From: Prevotella sp. oral taxon 299 str. F0039
Lineage (GTDB): Bacteria; Bacteroidota; Bacteroidia; Bacteroidales; Bacteroidaceae
DNA: 64,000 nucleotides
Reading direction: 5' to 3'
Assembly (NCBI RefSeq): GCF_000163055.2
Contig: NC_022111.1
Location: 1,364,001 to 1,428,000, forward strand
The notes under the pieces are model-generated. The model did no database searches. It worked only from the letters and a program-made list of their open reading frames with translations, and had not been told where the DNA came from. The position numbers and the translations under genes were made by a program. Position 1 is the stretch's first letter. Every line of letters begins with the position of its first letter. Shown one piece after another: positions 18,349-27,426 of the stretch.

Positions 18349-18849
18349 ATGAAGAAGATTATTTTGATGTTGGCATTAGTTATGCCTATGACAGTATTTG
18401 CACAGAAGTTTGGTCACTGCAATCAGCAAGAGATTTTGTCTGCAATGCCAGAGTTAGCAAGGGTTCGTGGAGAGATTGAAGCAGCTGCTAAGCAATACGA
18501 AAACGAATTAACTGCAATGCAAGATGAATTCAAAAAGAAGGTTGAAGAGTATGAAAAGACCAAAGCAACCATGAATGCTACAAAGCAACAAGAAACAGAA
18601 ACAAGTTTAGGAACTTTGCAACAAAAGCTTCAACAAGCATATACCGACAATCAACAAGCACTTCAAAAGCTTCAACAAGAGAAGATGCAACCTTTAGTTA
18701 CAAAGATTCAAAAGGCTATAGAGAATGTTGGTAAGGCAGGAAACTACGTTTATATTATGGATGTTTCTTTGGGTATTCCTTATATTAGCAGCACTCTTAG
18801 CACAGATGTAACAGCTGCAATTAAGGCTGAAATGAATAAATTGAAATAA
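18349..18849 (+). CDS. OmpH/Skp-family periplasmic chaperone, second paralogue
   Basis: The 166-residue protein has the same plan as the preceding gene: signal peptide ending TVFA before Q, beta strand KFGHCNQQEIL, a glutamine- and lysine-rich coiled coil (about 45-125) and the closing strand YVYIMDVS. It starts 34 bases after the first paralogue, which indicates local duplication followed by divergence. Confidence 0.9.
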   Translation: MKKIILMLALVMPMTVFAQKFGHCNQQEILSAMPELARVRGEIEAAAKQYENELTAMQDEFKKKVEEYEKTKATMNATKQQETETSLGTLQQKLQQAYTDNQQALQKLQQEKMQPLVTKIQKAIENVGKAGNYVYIMDVSLGIPYISSTLSTDVTAAIKAEMNKLK

Positions 18850-18864
18850 TAAATACAGCTAATA

Positions 18865-18954
18865 GCAGAGCCGCCGAGGGTGTTTTTATTTTAATGGATA
18901 GTTCTTTTATGGGGCGATACCAATAAAATAGAATTACTATCGTCGGCTTTCTGC
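18865..18954 (+). other. Long-range inverted repeat between ompH copies 2 and 3
   Basis: GCAGAGCCGCCG at 18865-18876 can pair with CGTCGGCTTTCTGC at 18941-18954 apart from a two-base bulge and one mismatch, closing a loop of about 65 bases. It may be a processing or attenuation element that sets the third paralogue apart from the first two. Pairing is inferred by eye. Confidence 0.35.
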
Positions 18955-18974
18955 TTATAAGTCCTATTTTATTT

Positions 18975-19484
18975 ATGAGGAAAATAATATTCTCTTTAAT
19001 CATGCTTTTATTGCCTTTCGTGGCAAAAGCGCAAGAAAGTGGATTGCGTTATGGTTATATCAGCTATCAAGAAGCCGTAAAAGCACTTCCAGAGTATGCT
19101 CAATCGCAACAAAACATGGCAACTCTTAAGGCCAAGTATGATGCAGAGATGCAGCGAGTAGAAGACGAGTTCAATAAAAAATACGAAGATTTTTTAGCAG
19201 GACAACGTGATTTTGCTCCTTCAATTCTTCGCAAACGCCAAGCAGAGCTACAAGAACTAATGCAAAAGAACGTTGCATTCAAAGAAGAGGCACAACGCTT
19301 ATTGCAACAAGCAGAGCAAGATTCTAACAACCAACTCTATAGCACACTCAATGCAATTATAGAGCAATTGGCTGTAACACGCAATCTTTCATTTGTTCTT
19401 AATACCGACAATAACGCAGTACCTTTTATCAATAAGGTACAAGCAGAAGATCTTTTACCTCTTGTAAAAGACGCTTTGAAATAA
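18975..19484 (+). CDS. OmpH/Skp-family periplasmic chaperone, third paralogue
   Basis: The 169-residue protein has a signal peptide ending AKA before Q, the strand LRYGYISYQEAV, a coiled coil rich in Q, E and A (about 45-125), and the closing strand LSFVLNTD. It is more divergent than the other two and lies 125 bases after the second copy, beyond a long inverted repeat. The murI start codon lies 19 bases downstream. Confidence 0.88.
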   Translation: MRKIIFSLIMLLLPFVAKAQESGLRYGYISYQEAVKALPEYAQSQQNMATLKAKYDAEMQRVEDEFNKKYEDFLAGQRDFAPSILRKRQAELQELMQKNVAFKEEAQRLLQQAEQDSNNQLYSTLNAIIEQLAVTRNLSFVLNTDNNAVPFINKVQAEDLLPLVKDALK

Positions 19485-19503
19485 AGAAACATCAATAGTG
19501 AGA

Positions 19504-20349
19504 ATGAAAAACGAGCAAAACAATATTGCTGGACCTATAGGAGTGTTCGACTCAGGCTATGGAGGTTTAACCATTCTAGAGGCCTTTCGCAAAGAACTTC
19601 CTCAATATAACTACATTTATTTGGGTGATAATGCACGGGCACCTTATGGTTCTCGCTCGTTTGATGTGGTGTATGAGTTCACCAGACAGGCTGTGATGAA
19701 ACTCTTTGAGCTGGGTTGTCGTCTTATCATTCTTGGTTGTAACACCGCTTCTGCCAAGGCTTTAAGAACCATACAACGACACGATTTGCCACAGATGGAT
19801 AATTCATTGCGTCGTGTTTTGGGTATCATTCACCCCACCGTAGAAGTCATTGGAGACCTAACCCACACCAATCATGTGGGTATTCTGGCAACCGAAGGAA
19901 CCATCAAGAGCAATAGTTATGCTTTAGAAATCAACAAACTACATCCCGATATCACTGTAACTGGTGTGTCATGTCCGCTTTGGGTGCCTATAATAGAGAA
20001 CAATGAGGCAGACGGAGAGGGCGCAGATTACTTCGTAAAGAAGCGCATCGACACAATTATGTCGCTTGATAGCCAGATAGATACATTGATATTAGGTTGC
20101 ACTCACTATCCACTTCTTTTACCAAAGATAAAAAAATACACTCCCAAGGGAGTACAAGTGGTTGCACAAGGGCAATATGTTGCTAAAAGTTTAGCCAACT
20201 ATTTGCAGCGACATTCCGACATAGAGCAACTTTGTATCAAGCAAGGTGTCACCCAATACTATACCACCGAGAATGCAGAACGATTTAAAGAAAGTGCCAA
20301 AATCTTTCTACACGAAGACATATCGGTGCAGCATATCGATTTAGAATAA
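19504..20349 (+). CDS. murI: Glutamate racemase
   Basis: MurI interconverts L- and D-glutamate for peptidoglycan. The 281-residue protein has GVFDSGYGGLTIL at the N-terminus and both catalytic cysteines, in GCNTASAKA and GCTHYPLLLP. I chose the ATG at 19504; a GTG two codons upstream is also in frame, but an ATG is more likely. It closes the envelope-biogenesis run that starts at porG. Confidence 0.95.
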   Translation: MKNEQNNIAGPIGVFDSGYGGLTILEAFRKELPQYNYIYLGDNARAPYGSRSFDVVYEFTRQAVMKLFELGCRLIILGCNTASAKALRTIQRHDLPQMDNSLRRVLGIIHPTVEVIGDLTHTNHVGILATEGTIKSNSYALEINKLHPDITVTGVSCPLWVPIIENNEADGEGADYFVKKRIDTIMSLDSQIDTLILGCTHYPLLLPKIKKYTPKGVQVVAQGQYVAKSLANYLQRHSDIEQLCIKQGVTQYYTTENAERFKESAKIFLHEDISVQHIDLE

Positions 20350-20426
20350 TCGTTGTTCTATCTCATCATCATGCAAAAGCAACCCTTATGGGCATCTAAT
20401 CCCATTTCAATAAATAAAAGATAACA

Positions 20427-20762
20427 ATGCAAGAAACAAGACAAAATAAAGTAGCTCGCCTGTTTCAGAAAGAATTGAGCTTAATTTTTCAAAATCAAAC
20501 ACGTGCCATGATGGGCATGATGGTATCGGTAACACGTTGCAAAGTATCTCCCGATTTAGGCGTATGTACCGCTTATCTCAGCGTATTTCCATCAGAAAAA
20601 GGAGACGAAATACTAGAGAATATCCGTGCAAACTATAAAAGTATTCGTTTTGAATTAGGCAAAAAGATAGGCAAGCAAGTGCGAATCGTTCCCGAACTAC
20701 GTTTCTTTATCGACGATTCACTCGATTACTTAGAGCGCATCGACGAACTATTGGCAAAATAA
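20427..20762 (+). CDS. rbfA: 30S ribosome-binding factor A
   Basis: RbfA is a late 30S maturation factor that binds 16S rRNA near helix 1. The 111-residue protein has the single KH-like domain of the family, with the N-terminal pattern ETRQNKVARLFQKELSLIF and the C-terminal RFFIDDSLDYLERIDELL. It is 77 bases after murI and 51 bases before the permease gene. Confidence 0.93.
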   Translation: MQETRQNKVARLFQKELSLIFQNQTRAMMGMMVSVTRCKVSPDLGVCTAYLSVFPSEKGDEILENIRANYKSIRFELGKKIGKQVRIVPELRFFIDDSLDYLERIDELLAK

Positions 20763-20813
20763 ACCATTATTATTATCGCATAACATTCGTAAAGTTATAT
20801 CCTTTCCCAACCA

Positions 20814-22043
20814 ATGAATCTACCCTTTTTCATTGCCCGTCGCTATCTTTTTTCAAAGAAAAGCACCGCAGTTATCAATGTAATCTCAGCCATATCGGTT
20901 GTAGGTGTAGCCATTGCAACTATGGCTTTAGTGGTGATATTAAGCGTATTCAATGGTTTTCACGATTTAGTTGCTTCTCTATTCACCAACTTCGACCCTC
21001 AAATTCAAGTGGTTCCAGCTGTCGGAAAAACCATTTCTGCAGATGCAATCTCAATCAACAAGATAAAGAAAATGCCACAAGTTGCTGTTGCAACAGAGTG
21101 TGTAGAGGATATGGCTCTTGCCGTTTATAGAGACAAACAGCTGATGGTGAGAGTAAAAGGAGTGCAAGATAACTTTCCAGAACTAACCAACATACAAAAG
21201 ATTTTGTATGGAGAAGGCAACTTTGAAACACATGCAGGCATTCTACAATATGGTATATTTGGAGTGAGAGCTGCGCAAACTCTTGGCTTTGGAACACGTT
21301 GGGAGGGCTTTCTTCGTATCTATGCGCCAATCAAAGAGGGGCAAGTAGACCCTTCAAACCCCACTACTGCGTTTGTGGTAGATTCGCTCTTATCGCCCGA
21401 TGTCATTTTTATTGCCAATCAACAAAAATACGATAAAGACCACGTTGTCACTTCGATAGACTTTGCTCGTAACCTTTTTGGCGAGCAAGGTATGATTTCT
21501 TCGCTCGAAATAAAGCTCAAACCAGGAGCCGATATCGATGCAGTAAAAAAAGAAATGCAAAATATTGGAGGAAAAGAGCTAAAGGTTCTCGACCGATTTG
21601 AGCAACAAGAAGACACGTTTAAGATTATGCAAGTAGAGAAGATGATTGCTTATATCTTCCTCACTTTTATTGTTATTGTAGCAAGTTTCAATATTATTGG
21701 ATCGTTGTCGATGCTTATTCTCGACAAAAAGAACGATGTTGAGACGCTAAGAAAGCTGGGAGCAACCGACAAGCAAATTGTAAGTATCTTTTTATTCGAA
21801 GGTCGTTTAATTGCATTCTTTGGTGCTCTATTGGGCATTTCGCTTGGTTTATTGCTCTGTTGGTTACAACAAACATTCGGACTTGTTGCTTTGGGTGAAA
21901 GCAGTGGCACCTTTATTGTGAACGCTTATCCCGTTAGTGTGCACTACATCGATGTGCTTTTGGTGCTCATCACCGTTATCATTACGGGTTGGTTGTCGGT
22001 GTGGTATCCTGTTCGCACCTTGAGTAAGCGATTCTTAAAGTAG
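20814..22043 (+). CDS. LolC/LolE-type ABC transporter permease (FtsX family)
   Basis: The 409-residue protein begins with FIARRYLFSKKSTAVINVIS and a transmembrane segment, then a periplasmic domain of about 220 residues, then three C-terminal transmembrane helices around the FtsX motif (EKMIAYIFLTFIVIVASFNI onward, with LRKLGATDKQIVSIFLFEG). This topology fits the lipoprotein-releasing permeases LolC/E. No ATPase gene is adjacent, so its LolD partner must be elsewhere. The next 600 bases are non-coding (repeat array and terminator). Confidence 0.88.
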   Translation: MNLPFFIARRYLFSKKSTAVINVISAISVVGVAIATMALVVILSVFNGFHDLVASLFTNFDPQIQVVPAVGKTISADAISINKIKKMPQVAVATECVEDMALAVYRDKQLMVRVKGVQDNFPELTNIQKILYGEGNFETHAGILQYGIFGVRAAQTLGFGTRWEGFLRIYAPIKEGQVDPSNPTTAFVVDSLLSPDVIFIANQQKYDKDHVVTSIDFARNLFGEQGMISSLEIKLKPGADIDAVKKEMQNIGGKELKVLDRFEQQEDTFKIMQVEKMIAYIFLTFIVIVASFNIIGSLSMLILDKKNDVETLRKLGATDKQIVSIFLFEGRLIAFFGALLGISLGLLLCWLQQTFGLVALGESSGTFIVNAYPVSVHYIDVLLVLITVIITGWLSVWYPVRTLSKRFLK

Positions 22044-22274
22044 GCATTCGTATCGCTCTTTTAGCGATTTGCTTACTGAAAAAATCAACTTTTTCTTTCT
22101 ATTTCGATAGAGGCAATCACTCAAAAGATTGTCTTTCTATAGCTTGTGCGCCCGTGTTTCTATTCAAAAGAATTGCTCCTGCCAATCAATGCCATACAAA
22201 TTGCACTGCAATCCGCACACCTCGCTTGTGATATACATTCTTTTTGATTTCTCCTTGCATTGCTGTCGGAAAAC

Positions 22275-22355
22275 AAAAGCATTGTAATTGGTTGCCAAAA
22301 GCAATGCAATTGCACCCTAAAAGCAGTGCTATTGCTTTGTAATATCAGTGTTATT
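22275..22355. repeat. 22-bp-period palindrome array, 4 units, variant right arm
   Basis: Left arms AAAAGCA are exact at 22275, 22297 and 22319, with AATATCA at 22341. The right arms differ from other arrays: TGTAATT (22283), TGCAATT (22305), TGCTATT (22327), TGTTATT (22349). The period is exactly 22. The gap between the convergent genes (22044-22667) holds this array and the terminator at 22485. Confidence 0.85.
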
Positions 22356-22484
22356 GCAATTGTTATGATAATGAAATAGTTACGGAATAGAATTGTTGCA
22401 GGGGACGATAGGAGGATTTTAACAATATTAAAGCCTCTGGGAAAGGACTGAAAAGTGGAGTGATGGATAGGTTAAGAGCGAAAA

Positions 22485-22521
22485 AAACGAGATATTGAAT
22501 ATTATTTCAATACCTCGTTTT
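22485..22521. terminator. Bidirectional terminator between convergent genes
   Basis: AAAACGAGATATTGAA (22485-22500) pairs with TTCAATACCTCGTTTT (22506-22521) with one mismatch. The minus-strand reading continues into a long T run, serving the DUF4595 gene; the plus-strand reading ends the permease transcript. Confidence 0.8.
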
Positions 22522-22667
22522 GTGCTTTTATAAGTTGAAAATCTTAGAAGTGTTTATTTCTTCTTCCGCTTCTTATATTTAATTTTGGAATTCTTCTTTT
22601 TCTTTCAGCTTGCTTTTAATCTTGATAAATGCGTTTTATAAAATAAAAAGCAATGTTTTGAACAGCC

Positions 22668-23450
22668 TTATTTCCAAGTATAGTTTCCGATATTACCTTT
22701 ATTGTCTGTAATTTTCACCACTTTTCCTTTGTTATCAAGGGTGTAAGTGTAGGTAATATTTTCTACTTCGTCTGTAGGAGTAAGGATTGGTGTGTGATTA
22801 GTGAATGCAGTTTCAACCAAATTAGTTACATATTTGCCATAGTAACCCTGCATAAATAAAATTGGATCAACGGAATCTATAACAGGAATGCAGTCTTCTA
22901 ATTCGCTTAAAGGAATAAAGTTTTTAGCTGAATGATTGGTATAAACAAACTTGTGAATGATATTATCATTCTTATACTGAGTAATTATCTGTGTAATATT
23001 ACCTTTTTGCCATGAAATATTGATAGTGTTGTCTTTTGTTGTCACTTTACTTAGTTGATCATTGATATCGTATGTGTATTTAATAATATCTACATCTTCA
23101 GCTTTAAACGTGCTGTTGATTATCTTTCCATTTTTTAAATAGAATGTACTTACAGCCTCTCGGTCCCCTGTAGACTGTGCTTCTATCAAATTTTCAGAAT
23201 ACTTATAGGTAATAATGTTTTTTTCTTTGCCCTCATCCGAATTGGTTTCTAGTGTTACACTCACCAATCTTCCTTGCTTATCGTATTGAAAATCGCTGAG
23301 AACATTACCTTTATTGTCTGTAAAACCAATAATCTTCTCACCTGTAACAACGGTATTTCCACCTTTGTTATCATCGTTGTTGTCTGATGAACATGCGCTG
23401 AATAAGCCCACAACACAAACCAATAAGCCTAATAAAACTTTCTTTTTCAT
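22668..23450 (-). CDS. DUF4595-type lipoprotein with YD-like repeats
   Basis: The 260-residue protein has a lipobox (LFSACSSD, cysteine about 20) followed by an acidic stretch, as in surface-exposed Bacteroidetes lipoproteins. The rest is built of beta-hairpin units such as FQYDKQGRLVSVT, YTYDINDQLSKVT and YTLDNKGKVVKIT, which resemble RHS/YD repeats and match the DUF4595 layout. Function is unknown. It stands alone on the minus strand and diverges from the sialic-acid operon. Confidence 0.8.
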   Translation of the reverse strand: MKKKVLLGLLVCVVGLFSACSSDNNDDNKGGNTVVTGEKIIGFTDNKGNVLSDFQYDKQGRLVSVTLETNSDEGKEKNIITYKYSENLIEAQSTGDREAVSTFYLKNGKIINSTFKAEDVDIIKYTYDINDQLSKVTTKDNTINISWQKGNITQIITQYKNDNIIHKFVYTNHSAKNFIPLSELEDCIPVIDSVDPILFMQGYYGKYVTNLVETAFTNHTPILTPTDEVENITYTYTLDNKGKVVKITDNKGNIGNYTWK

Positions 23451-23729
23451 TTTGAATAATATTTATAATGTTAATAATCTATTATCTTGTTACAGCTATT
23501 TTATTTTGCTTTACTCTTATAAAGCATCTAGAACTTAGATGCAAAGGTACGTCTTTTTGTCGTTAAAAGTCTTCTCTTATGTGAAAGGAAGTAAGAAATA
23601 CTTTATTATCTTCTTACTCTATTTCTCCTTCAATATGCCTTTTAGTATCATGAAAAGAAGAAAGGTTGGGCGTTATTCGTTTCTTGTTCTTTTAACGTTC
23701 TTACGCCTTTAAAATTTAATGTTAATGTC

Positions 23730-23760
23730 TTTGCAAGTTCGTTTCATTTGCTTATCTTTG
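23730..23760 (+). promoter_or_regulatory. Promoter of the sialic-acid operon
   Basis: TTTG at 23730-23733, a 19-base spacer, TATCTTTG at 23753-23760. The leader to the ATG at 23797 is about 30 bases. I see no obvious operator palindrome. Confidence 0.78.
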
Positions 23761-23796
23761 TGCTATACTAAAAATACTAAACAAAAGAATAAGTAA

Positions 23797-24714
23797 ATGG
23801 AAAAGATCAAAGGATTAATCGATGCGCCATTCACACCCTTTTATAGTAATGGTGAGGTGAATTATGAGCCAATTGAACGCTATGCAGCGATGCTAAAGAA
23901 TAATGGTTTGAAAGGAGTTTTTATCAATGGTTCGAGCGGAGAGGGTTATATGCTCACAGAAGAAGAGCGTATGAAACTTGCAGAAGCATGGATGAAAGCA
24001 GCTCCAAGCGATTTCAAAGTGATTGTACATGTGGGTAGTACTTGCGTAAAAACAAGTAGACGACTTGCAGAACACGCACAAAAGATCGGTGCATTCGGTA
24101 TTGGTGCCATGGCAACTCCATTTCCAAAGGTTGGAAGAATAGAAGAGTTGGTGAAGTATTGTGAGGAAATTGCAGCAGGAGCACCACAGCTTCCATTCTA
24201 TTATTATCACATTCCTGCATTCAATGGAGCCTACCTTTCAATGCTAGAATTCTTGAAAGCAGTAGACGGAAGAATTCCTAATTTTGCAGGAATCAAATAC
24301 ACTTACGAAAGTTTATACGAATATAACCAATGTCGTTTGTATGCAAATGGCAAGTTTGATATGCTTCATGGACAAGATGAAACTATCCTTCCATGTCTCG
24401 CAATGGGTGGAGCTCAAGGTGGAATCGGTGGAACAACCAACTATAATGGTCGCTGTTTAACCGCAATATTGAAGGCTTGGGAAGAAGGAAACATCGAAGA
24501 AGCACGTGAACTTCAAAACTTTGGTCAAGAAGTAATAAATGTTATATGCCGTTATCGTGGTAATATTGTGGGCGGAAAGCGCATTATGAAGCTCATAGGA
24601 TTAGACCTCGGACCTAACAGAACACCATTCCAAAACATCACAGATGATGAAGAACGTGCATTGAAAGCAGAACTCGAAGCAATCGATTTCTTCAATAAAT
24701 GTAACGTATTCTAA
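23797..24714 (+). CDS. nanA: N-acetylneuraminate lyase
   Basis: This class I aldolase splits sialic acid into N-acetylmannosamine and pyruvate. The 305-residue protein is of the DHDPS/NAL superfamily: GVFINGSSGEGYMLTEEER (about 39-57), YYYHIPAFNG with the catalytic tyrosine, and FAGIKYT with the Schiff-base lysine (about 166). The following genes encode an epimerase, a transporter and a mutarotase, which fixes the substrate as sialic acid. A strong hairpin terminator separates it from the next gene. Confidence 0.93.
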   Translation: MEKIKGLIDAPFTPFYSNGEVNYEPIERYAAMLKNNGLKGVFINGSSGEGYMLTEEERMKLAEAWMKAAPSDFKVIVHVGSTCVKTSRRLAEHAQKIGAFGIGAMATPFPKVGRIEELVKYCEEIAAGAPQLPFYYYHIPAFNGAYLSMLEFLKAVDGRIPNFAGIKYTYESLYEYNQCRLYANGKFDMLHGQDETILPCLAMGGAQGGIGGTTNYNGRCLTAILKAWEEGNIEEARELQNFGQEVINVICRYRGNIVGGKRIMKLIGLDLGPNRTPFQNITDDEERALKAELEAIDFFNKCNVF

Positions 24715-24737
24715 GCGTTTTACCTTATTATATATAG

Positions 24738-24798
24738 GGGCTTGCGTGTTACAAGCGTCTTTTTACAACATAAAAGGCTAACACACAAGTCCTTTTTC
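24738..24798 (+). terminator. Terminator inside the sialic-acid operon
   Basis: GGGCTTGCGTGTTA (24738-24751) pairs with TAACACACAAGTCC (24779-24792) at 13 of 14 positions, one of them a wobble, and is followed by TTTTTCTTT. It lies between the lyase and epimerase genes with no evident new promoter after it, so it probably reduces downstream expression. Confidence 0.7.
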
Positions 24799-24821
24799 TT
24801 TACTCCTAAACAATAAATAAT

Positions 24822-26012
24822 ATGAATTTATCGGCAGAACAAAAAACATATTTAGCTCAATGGGCTAACTCTTATAAGCAAGATTTAGAAGAAAACATTC
24901 TTCCTTTTTGGTTAAAATACGGCTTAGATACCGTTAATGGCGGTGTTTATACATGTGTAAACAGAGACGGAAGCTTGATGGATAGCACCAAATCAGTGTG
25001 GTTTCAGGGTCGTTTTGGTTTTATTTGTGCCTTTGCTTACAACAATATTGCACAAAAAGAAGAATGGCTTGCAGCATCAAAAAGCTGTGTAGAGTTTATC
25101 GAAAAGCATTGTTTTGACAGCGATGGACGTATGTATTTCGAGGTGACAGCAGAAGGAAAGCCACTTCGTAAGCGTCGTTATGTGTTCTCAGAGTGCTTCG
25201 CTGCCATTGCAATGTCAGAGTATTCAATAGCATCGGGCGACAAAACTTATGCTCAAAAGGCATTGAACTTGTTTAAAGACATCTTGCGTTTTGTGAACAC
25301 TCCAGGTATTCTTGCACCTAAATATTGTGAAGATGTAGAGATGCAAGGACACTCAATCACCATGATTCTCATAAACACTGCATCACGAATTCGTGAAGCA
25401 ATTCAAGCAGAAGAGCTCGATGCGCAAATCGATCTCTCATTAGAAACCCTACAAAAATATTTCATTCACCCTGAATTCGAAGCTCTATTAGAGACCGTTG
25501 GACCTAATGGTGAGTTCATAGATACCATCATTGGCCGTACAATTAACCCAGGACACTGCATCGAAACCGCTTGGTTCTTGCTCGAAGAAGCAAAACATCG
25601 CAATTGGGAACCAAAGCTAACACAAACTGCTTTGACCATTCTTAACTGGTCATGGAAATGGGGTTGGGATGAAGAACATGGCGGAATTATCAACTTTAGA
25701 GATTGTAGAGGACTCCCACCTCAAGACTATTCGCAAGATATGAAGTTCTGGTGGCCTCAAACAGAAGCAATTATTGCAACGCTATATGCCTTTGAAGCAA
25801 CAGGAGATGATAAGTATTTAGAGATGCATAAGCAAATAAGTGACTGGACTTATGCACACTTCCCAGACAAAAAATATGGCGAATGGTATGGCTATTTGCA
25901 CAGAGATGGTACCGTTGCACAGCCTGCAAAGGGTAATATCTTTAAGGGTCCGTTCCACATTCCACGCATGATGATCAAGAGCTTTATGCTTTGTAACGAG
26001 ATAATGAAATAA
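24822..26012 (+). CDS. AGE-family epimerase (N-acylglucosamine 2-epimerase)
   Basis: The 396-residue protein has the (alpha/alpha)6-barrel pattern of the AGE/RenBP family, with the conserved histidines in GHSITMILINTASR and GHCIETAWFLLEEAK and the aromatic-rich WWPQTEAI. In context it converts N-acetylmannosamine from the lyase to N-acetylglucosamine, the role filled by this type of epimerase in Bacteroides sialic-acid operons. The MFS gene starts 31 bases later. Confidence 0.9.
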   Translation: MNLSAEQKTYLAQWANSYKQDLEENILPFWLKYGLDTVNGGVYTCVNRDGSLMDSTKSVWFQGRFGFICAFAYNNIAQKEEWLAASKSCVEFIEKHCFDSDGRMYFEVTAEGKPLRKRRYVFSECFAAIAMSEYSIASGDKTYAQKALNLFKDILRFVNTPGILAPKYCEDVEMQGHSITMILINTASRIREAIQAEELDAQIDLSLETLQKYFIHPEFEALLETVGPNGEFIDTIIGRTINPGHCIETAWFLLEEAKHRNWEPKLTQTALTILNWSWKWGWDEEHGGIINFRDCRGLPPQDYSQDMKFWWPQTEAIIATLYAFEATGDDKYLEMHKQISDWTYAHFPDKKYGEWYGYLHRDGTVAQPAKGNIFKGPFHIPRMMIKSFMLCNEIMK

Positions 26013-26043
26013 AAACACTATCCCTAAACATCAATATTTAGAT

Positions 26044-27279
26044 ATGAATAAAACAACAAGTAAATATTATCCATGGGTAGTTGTGGCTCTATTATGGGGC
26101 GTTGCGCTACTGAATTACATGGATAGACAAATGCTTTCAACCATGAAAGAGTCGATGCAGTTAGACATTTCAGAACTGCAAACGGCTGAGAATTTCGGAC
26201 GTTTAATGGCAGTTTTCCTTTGGATTTATGGTTTAATGAGTCCTTTTGCAGGTGCTATTGCCGACCGAGTGAATCGCAAGTGGTTGATAGTTATTAGTCT
26301 TTTCGTGTGGTCGGCAGTTACTTATGGAATGGGATATGCCAACACTTTCACCGAAATATATTGGCTTCGAGCTCTTATGGGTGTTAGTGAAGCCTTGTAT
26401 ATCCCTGCTGGTTTGTCGCTAATTGCAGACTGGCACAGCGACAAAACCCGCTCTCTTGCAGTGGGAATACACATGACTGGTCTTTATACAGGGCAGGCAA
26501 TTGGAGGTTTTGGTGCAACTGTTGCAGCTTCATACACATGGCATACCGCCTTTCATTGGTTCGGTTTGATAGGTATTGCCTATGCTCTTTTATTGGTATT
26601 GTGCCTAAGAGAGAACCCAAATCACAACGTAGTGAAACCTAGTGTCGAAACTAATAAGGTAGAGAAAGAATCGATATTAAAAGGCTTTAGCGCCATTTTC
26701 AGTACCGTTGCCTTTTGGATTATCTTGTTTTACTTCGCTGCTCCAAGTCTACCAGGATGGGCAATAAAGAACTGGTTGCCCACACTTTTCTCAGAAAACC
26801 TCAGTCTTCCGATGGCAGAAGCAGGTCCAATGTCAACCATCACCATTGCACTTTCGTCGTTCTGTGGTGTAGTTGCAGGCGGAATATTATCAGATCGCTG
26901 GGTACAACGCAACATTAGAGGTCGTATTTACATCAGTGCAATAGGCTTAGGACTCACCATTCCCGCTCTATTCCTTTTGGGATTTGGTCATAACACCATA
27001 GGAGTTATTTCTGCAGGAATGCTCTTTGGAATTGGATTTGGTATCTTCGATGCCAACAACATGCCCATTCTTTGTCAGTTTGTGTCGCCTAAATATCGTG
27101 CAACCGCTTATGGAATCATGAACATGACGGGTGTGTTTGCAGGTGCAATGGTTACCAATGTTCTCGGAAAATGGACTGATGACGGCAACCTTGGATTAGG
27201 TTTTGCACTTCTAAGTGTGGTTGTTGCAGTGGCAATTGCTTTGCAACTACTTTTCTTAAAGCCTAAACAAGAGAGCTAA
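26044..27279 (+). CDS. MFS transporter, probable sialic-acid permease
   Basis: The 411-residue protein has about 12 transmembrane helices. It carries the MFS loop signature after helix 2 (GAIADRVNRKWLI) and LNYMDRQMLSTM at helix 1, as in the ACS/NanT-like group of organic-anion symporters. Its place between epimerase and mutarotase indicates uptake of sialic acid or N-acetylmannosamine across the inner membrane. Substrate is inferred from context. Confidence 0.88.
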   Translation: MNKTTSKYYPWVVVALLWGVALLNYMDRQMLSTMKESMQLDISELQTAENFGRLMAVFLWIYGLMSPFAGAIADRVNRKWLIVISLFVWSAVTYGMGYANTFTEIYWLRALMGVSEALYIPAGLSLIADWHSDKTRSLAVGIHMTGLYTGQAIGGFGATVAASYTWHTAFHWFGLIGIAYALLLVLCLRENPNHNVVKPSVETNKVEKESILKGFSAIFSTVAFWIILFYFAAPSLPGWAIKNWLPTLFSENLSLPMAEAGPMSTITIALSSFCGVVAGGILSDRWVQRNIRGRIYISAIGLGLTIPALFLLGFGHNTIGVISAGMLFGIGFGIFDANNMPILCQFVSPKYRATAYGIMNMTGVFAGAMVTNVLGKWTDDGNLGLGFALLSVVVAVAIALQLLFLKPKQES

Positions 27280-27311
27280 ACCCATTTTTATTCCAATTGA
27301 AAGAATTATAA

Positions 27312-27410
27312 GCAACGGCAAAGAAAGGCGAAATGTTTGCTAATGCCGTATCAACAAAGTATGCAGAGCTATTGAACGACCTTGTTAATGGCGAGTTGTA
27401 TGCACGTTAA
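27312..27410 (+). pseudogene. Possible 3' remnant of a lost gene
   Basis: A 32-codon open stretch with coding-like composition ends in TAA at 27408. Its translation (ATAKKGEMFANAVSTKYAEL, then LNDLVNGELYAR) looks like an ordinary protein C-terminus. It has no good start codon or ribosome site at its head. It fills the 147-base gap between the transporter and the mutarotase. I do not recognise the parent. Confidence 0.3.
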
Positions 27411-27426
27411 TCGTTTGCTTATTGAA

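Noticed and set aside
18865..18954. A separate promoter for the third ompH gene
   Set aside because: No TAnnTTTG box lies in the gap; the inverted repeat alone does not support a new transcription start.
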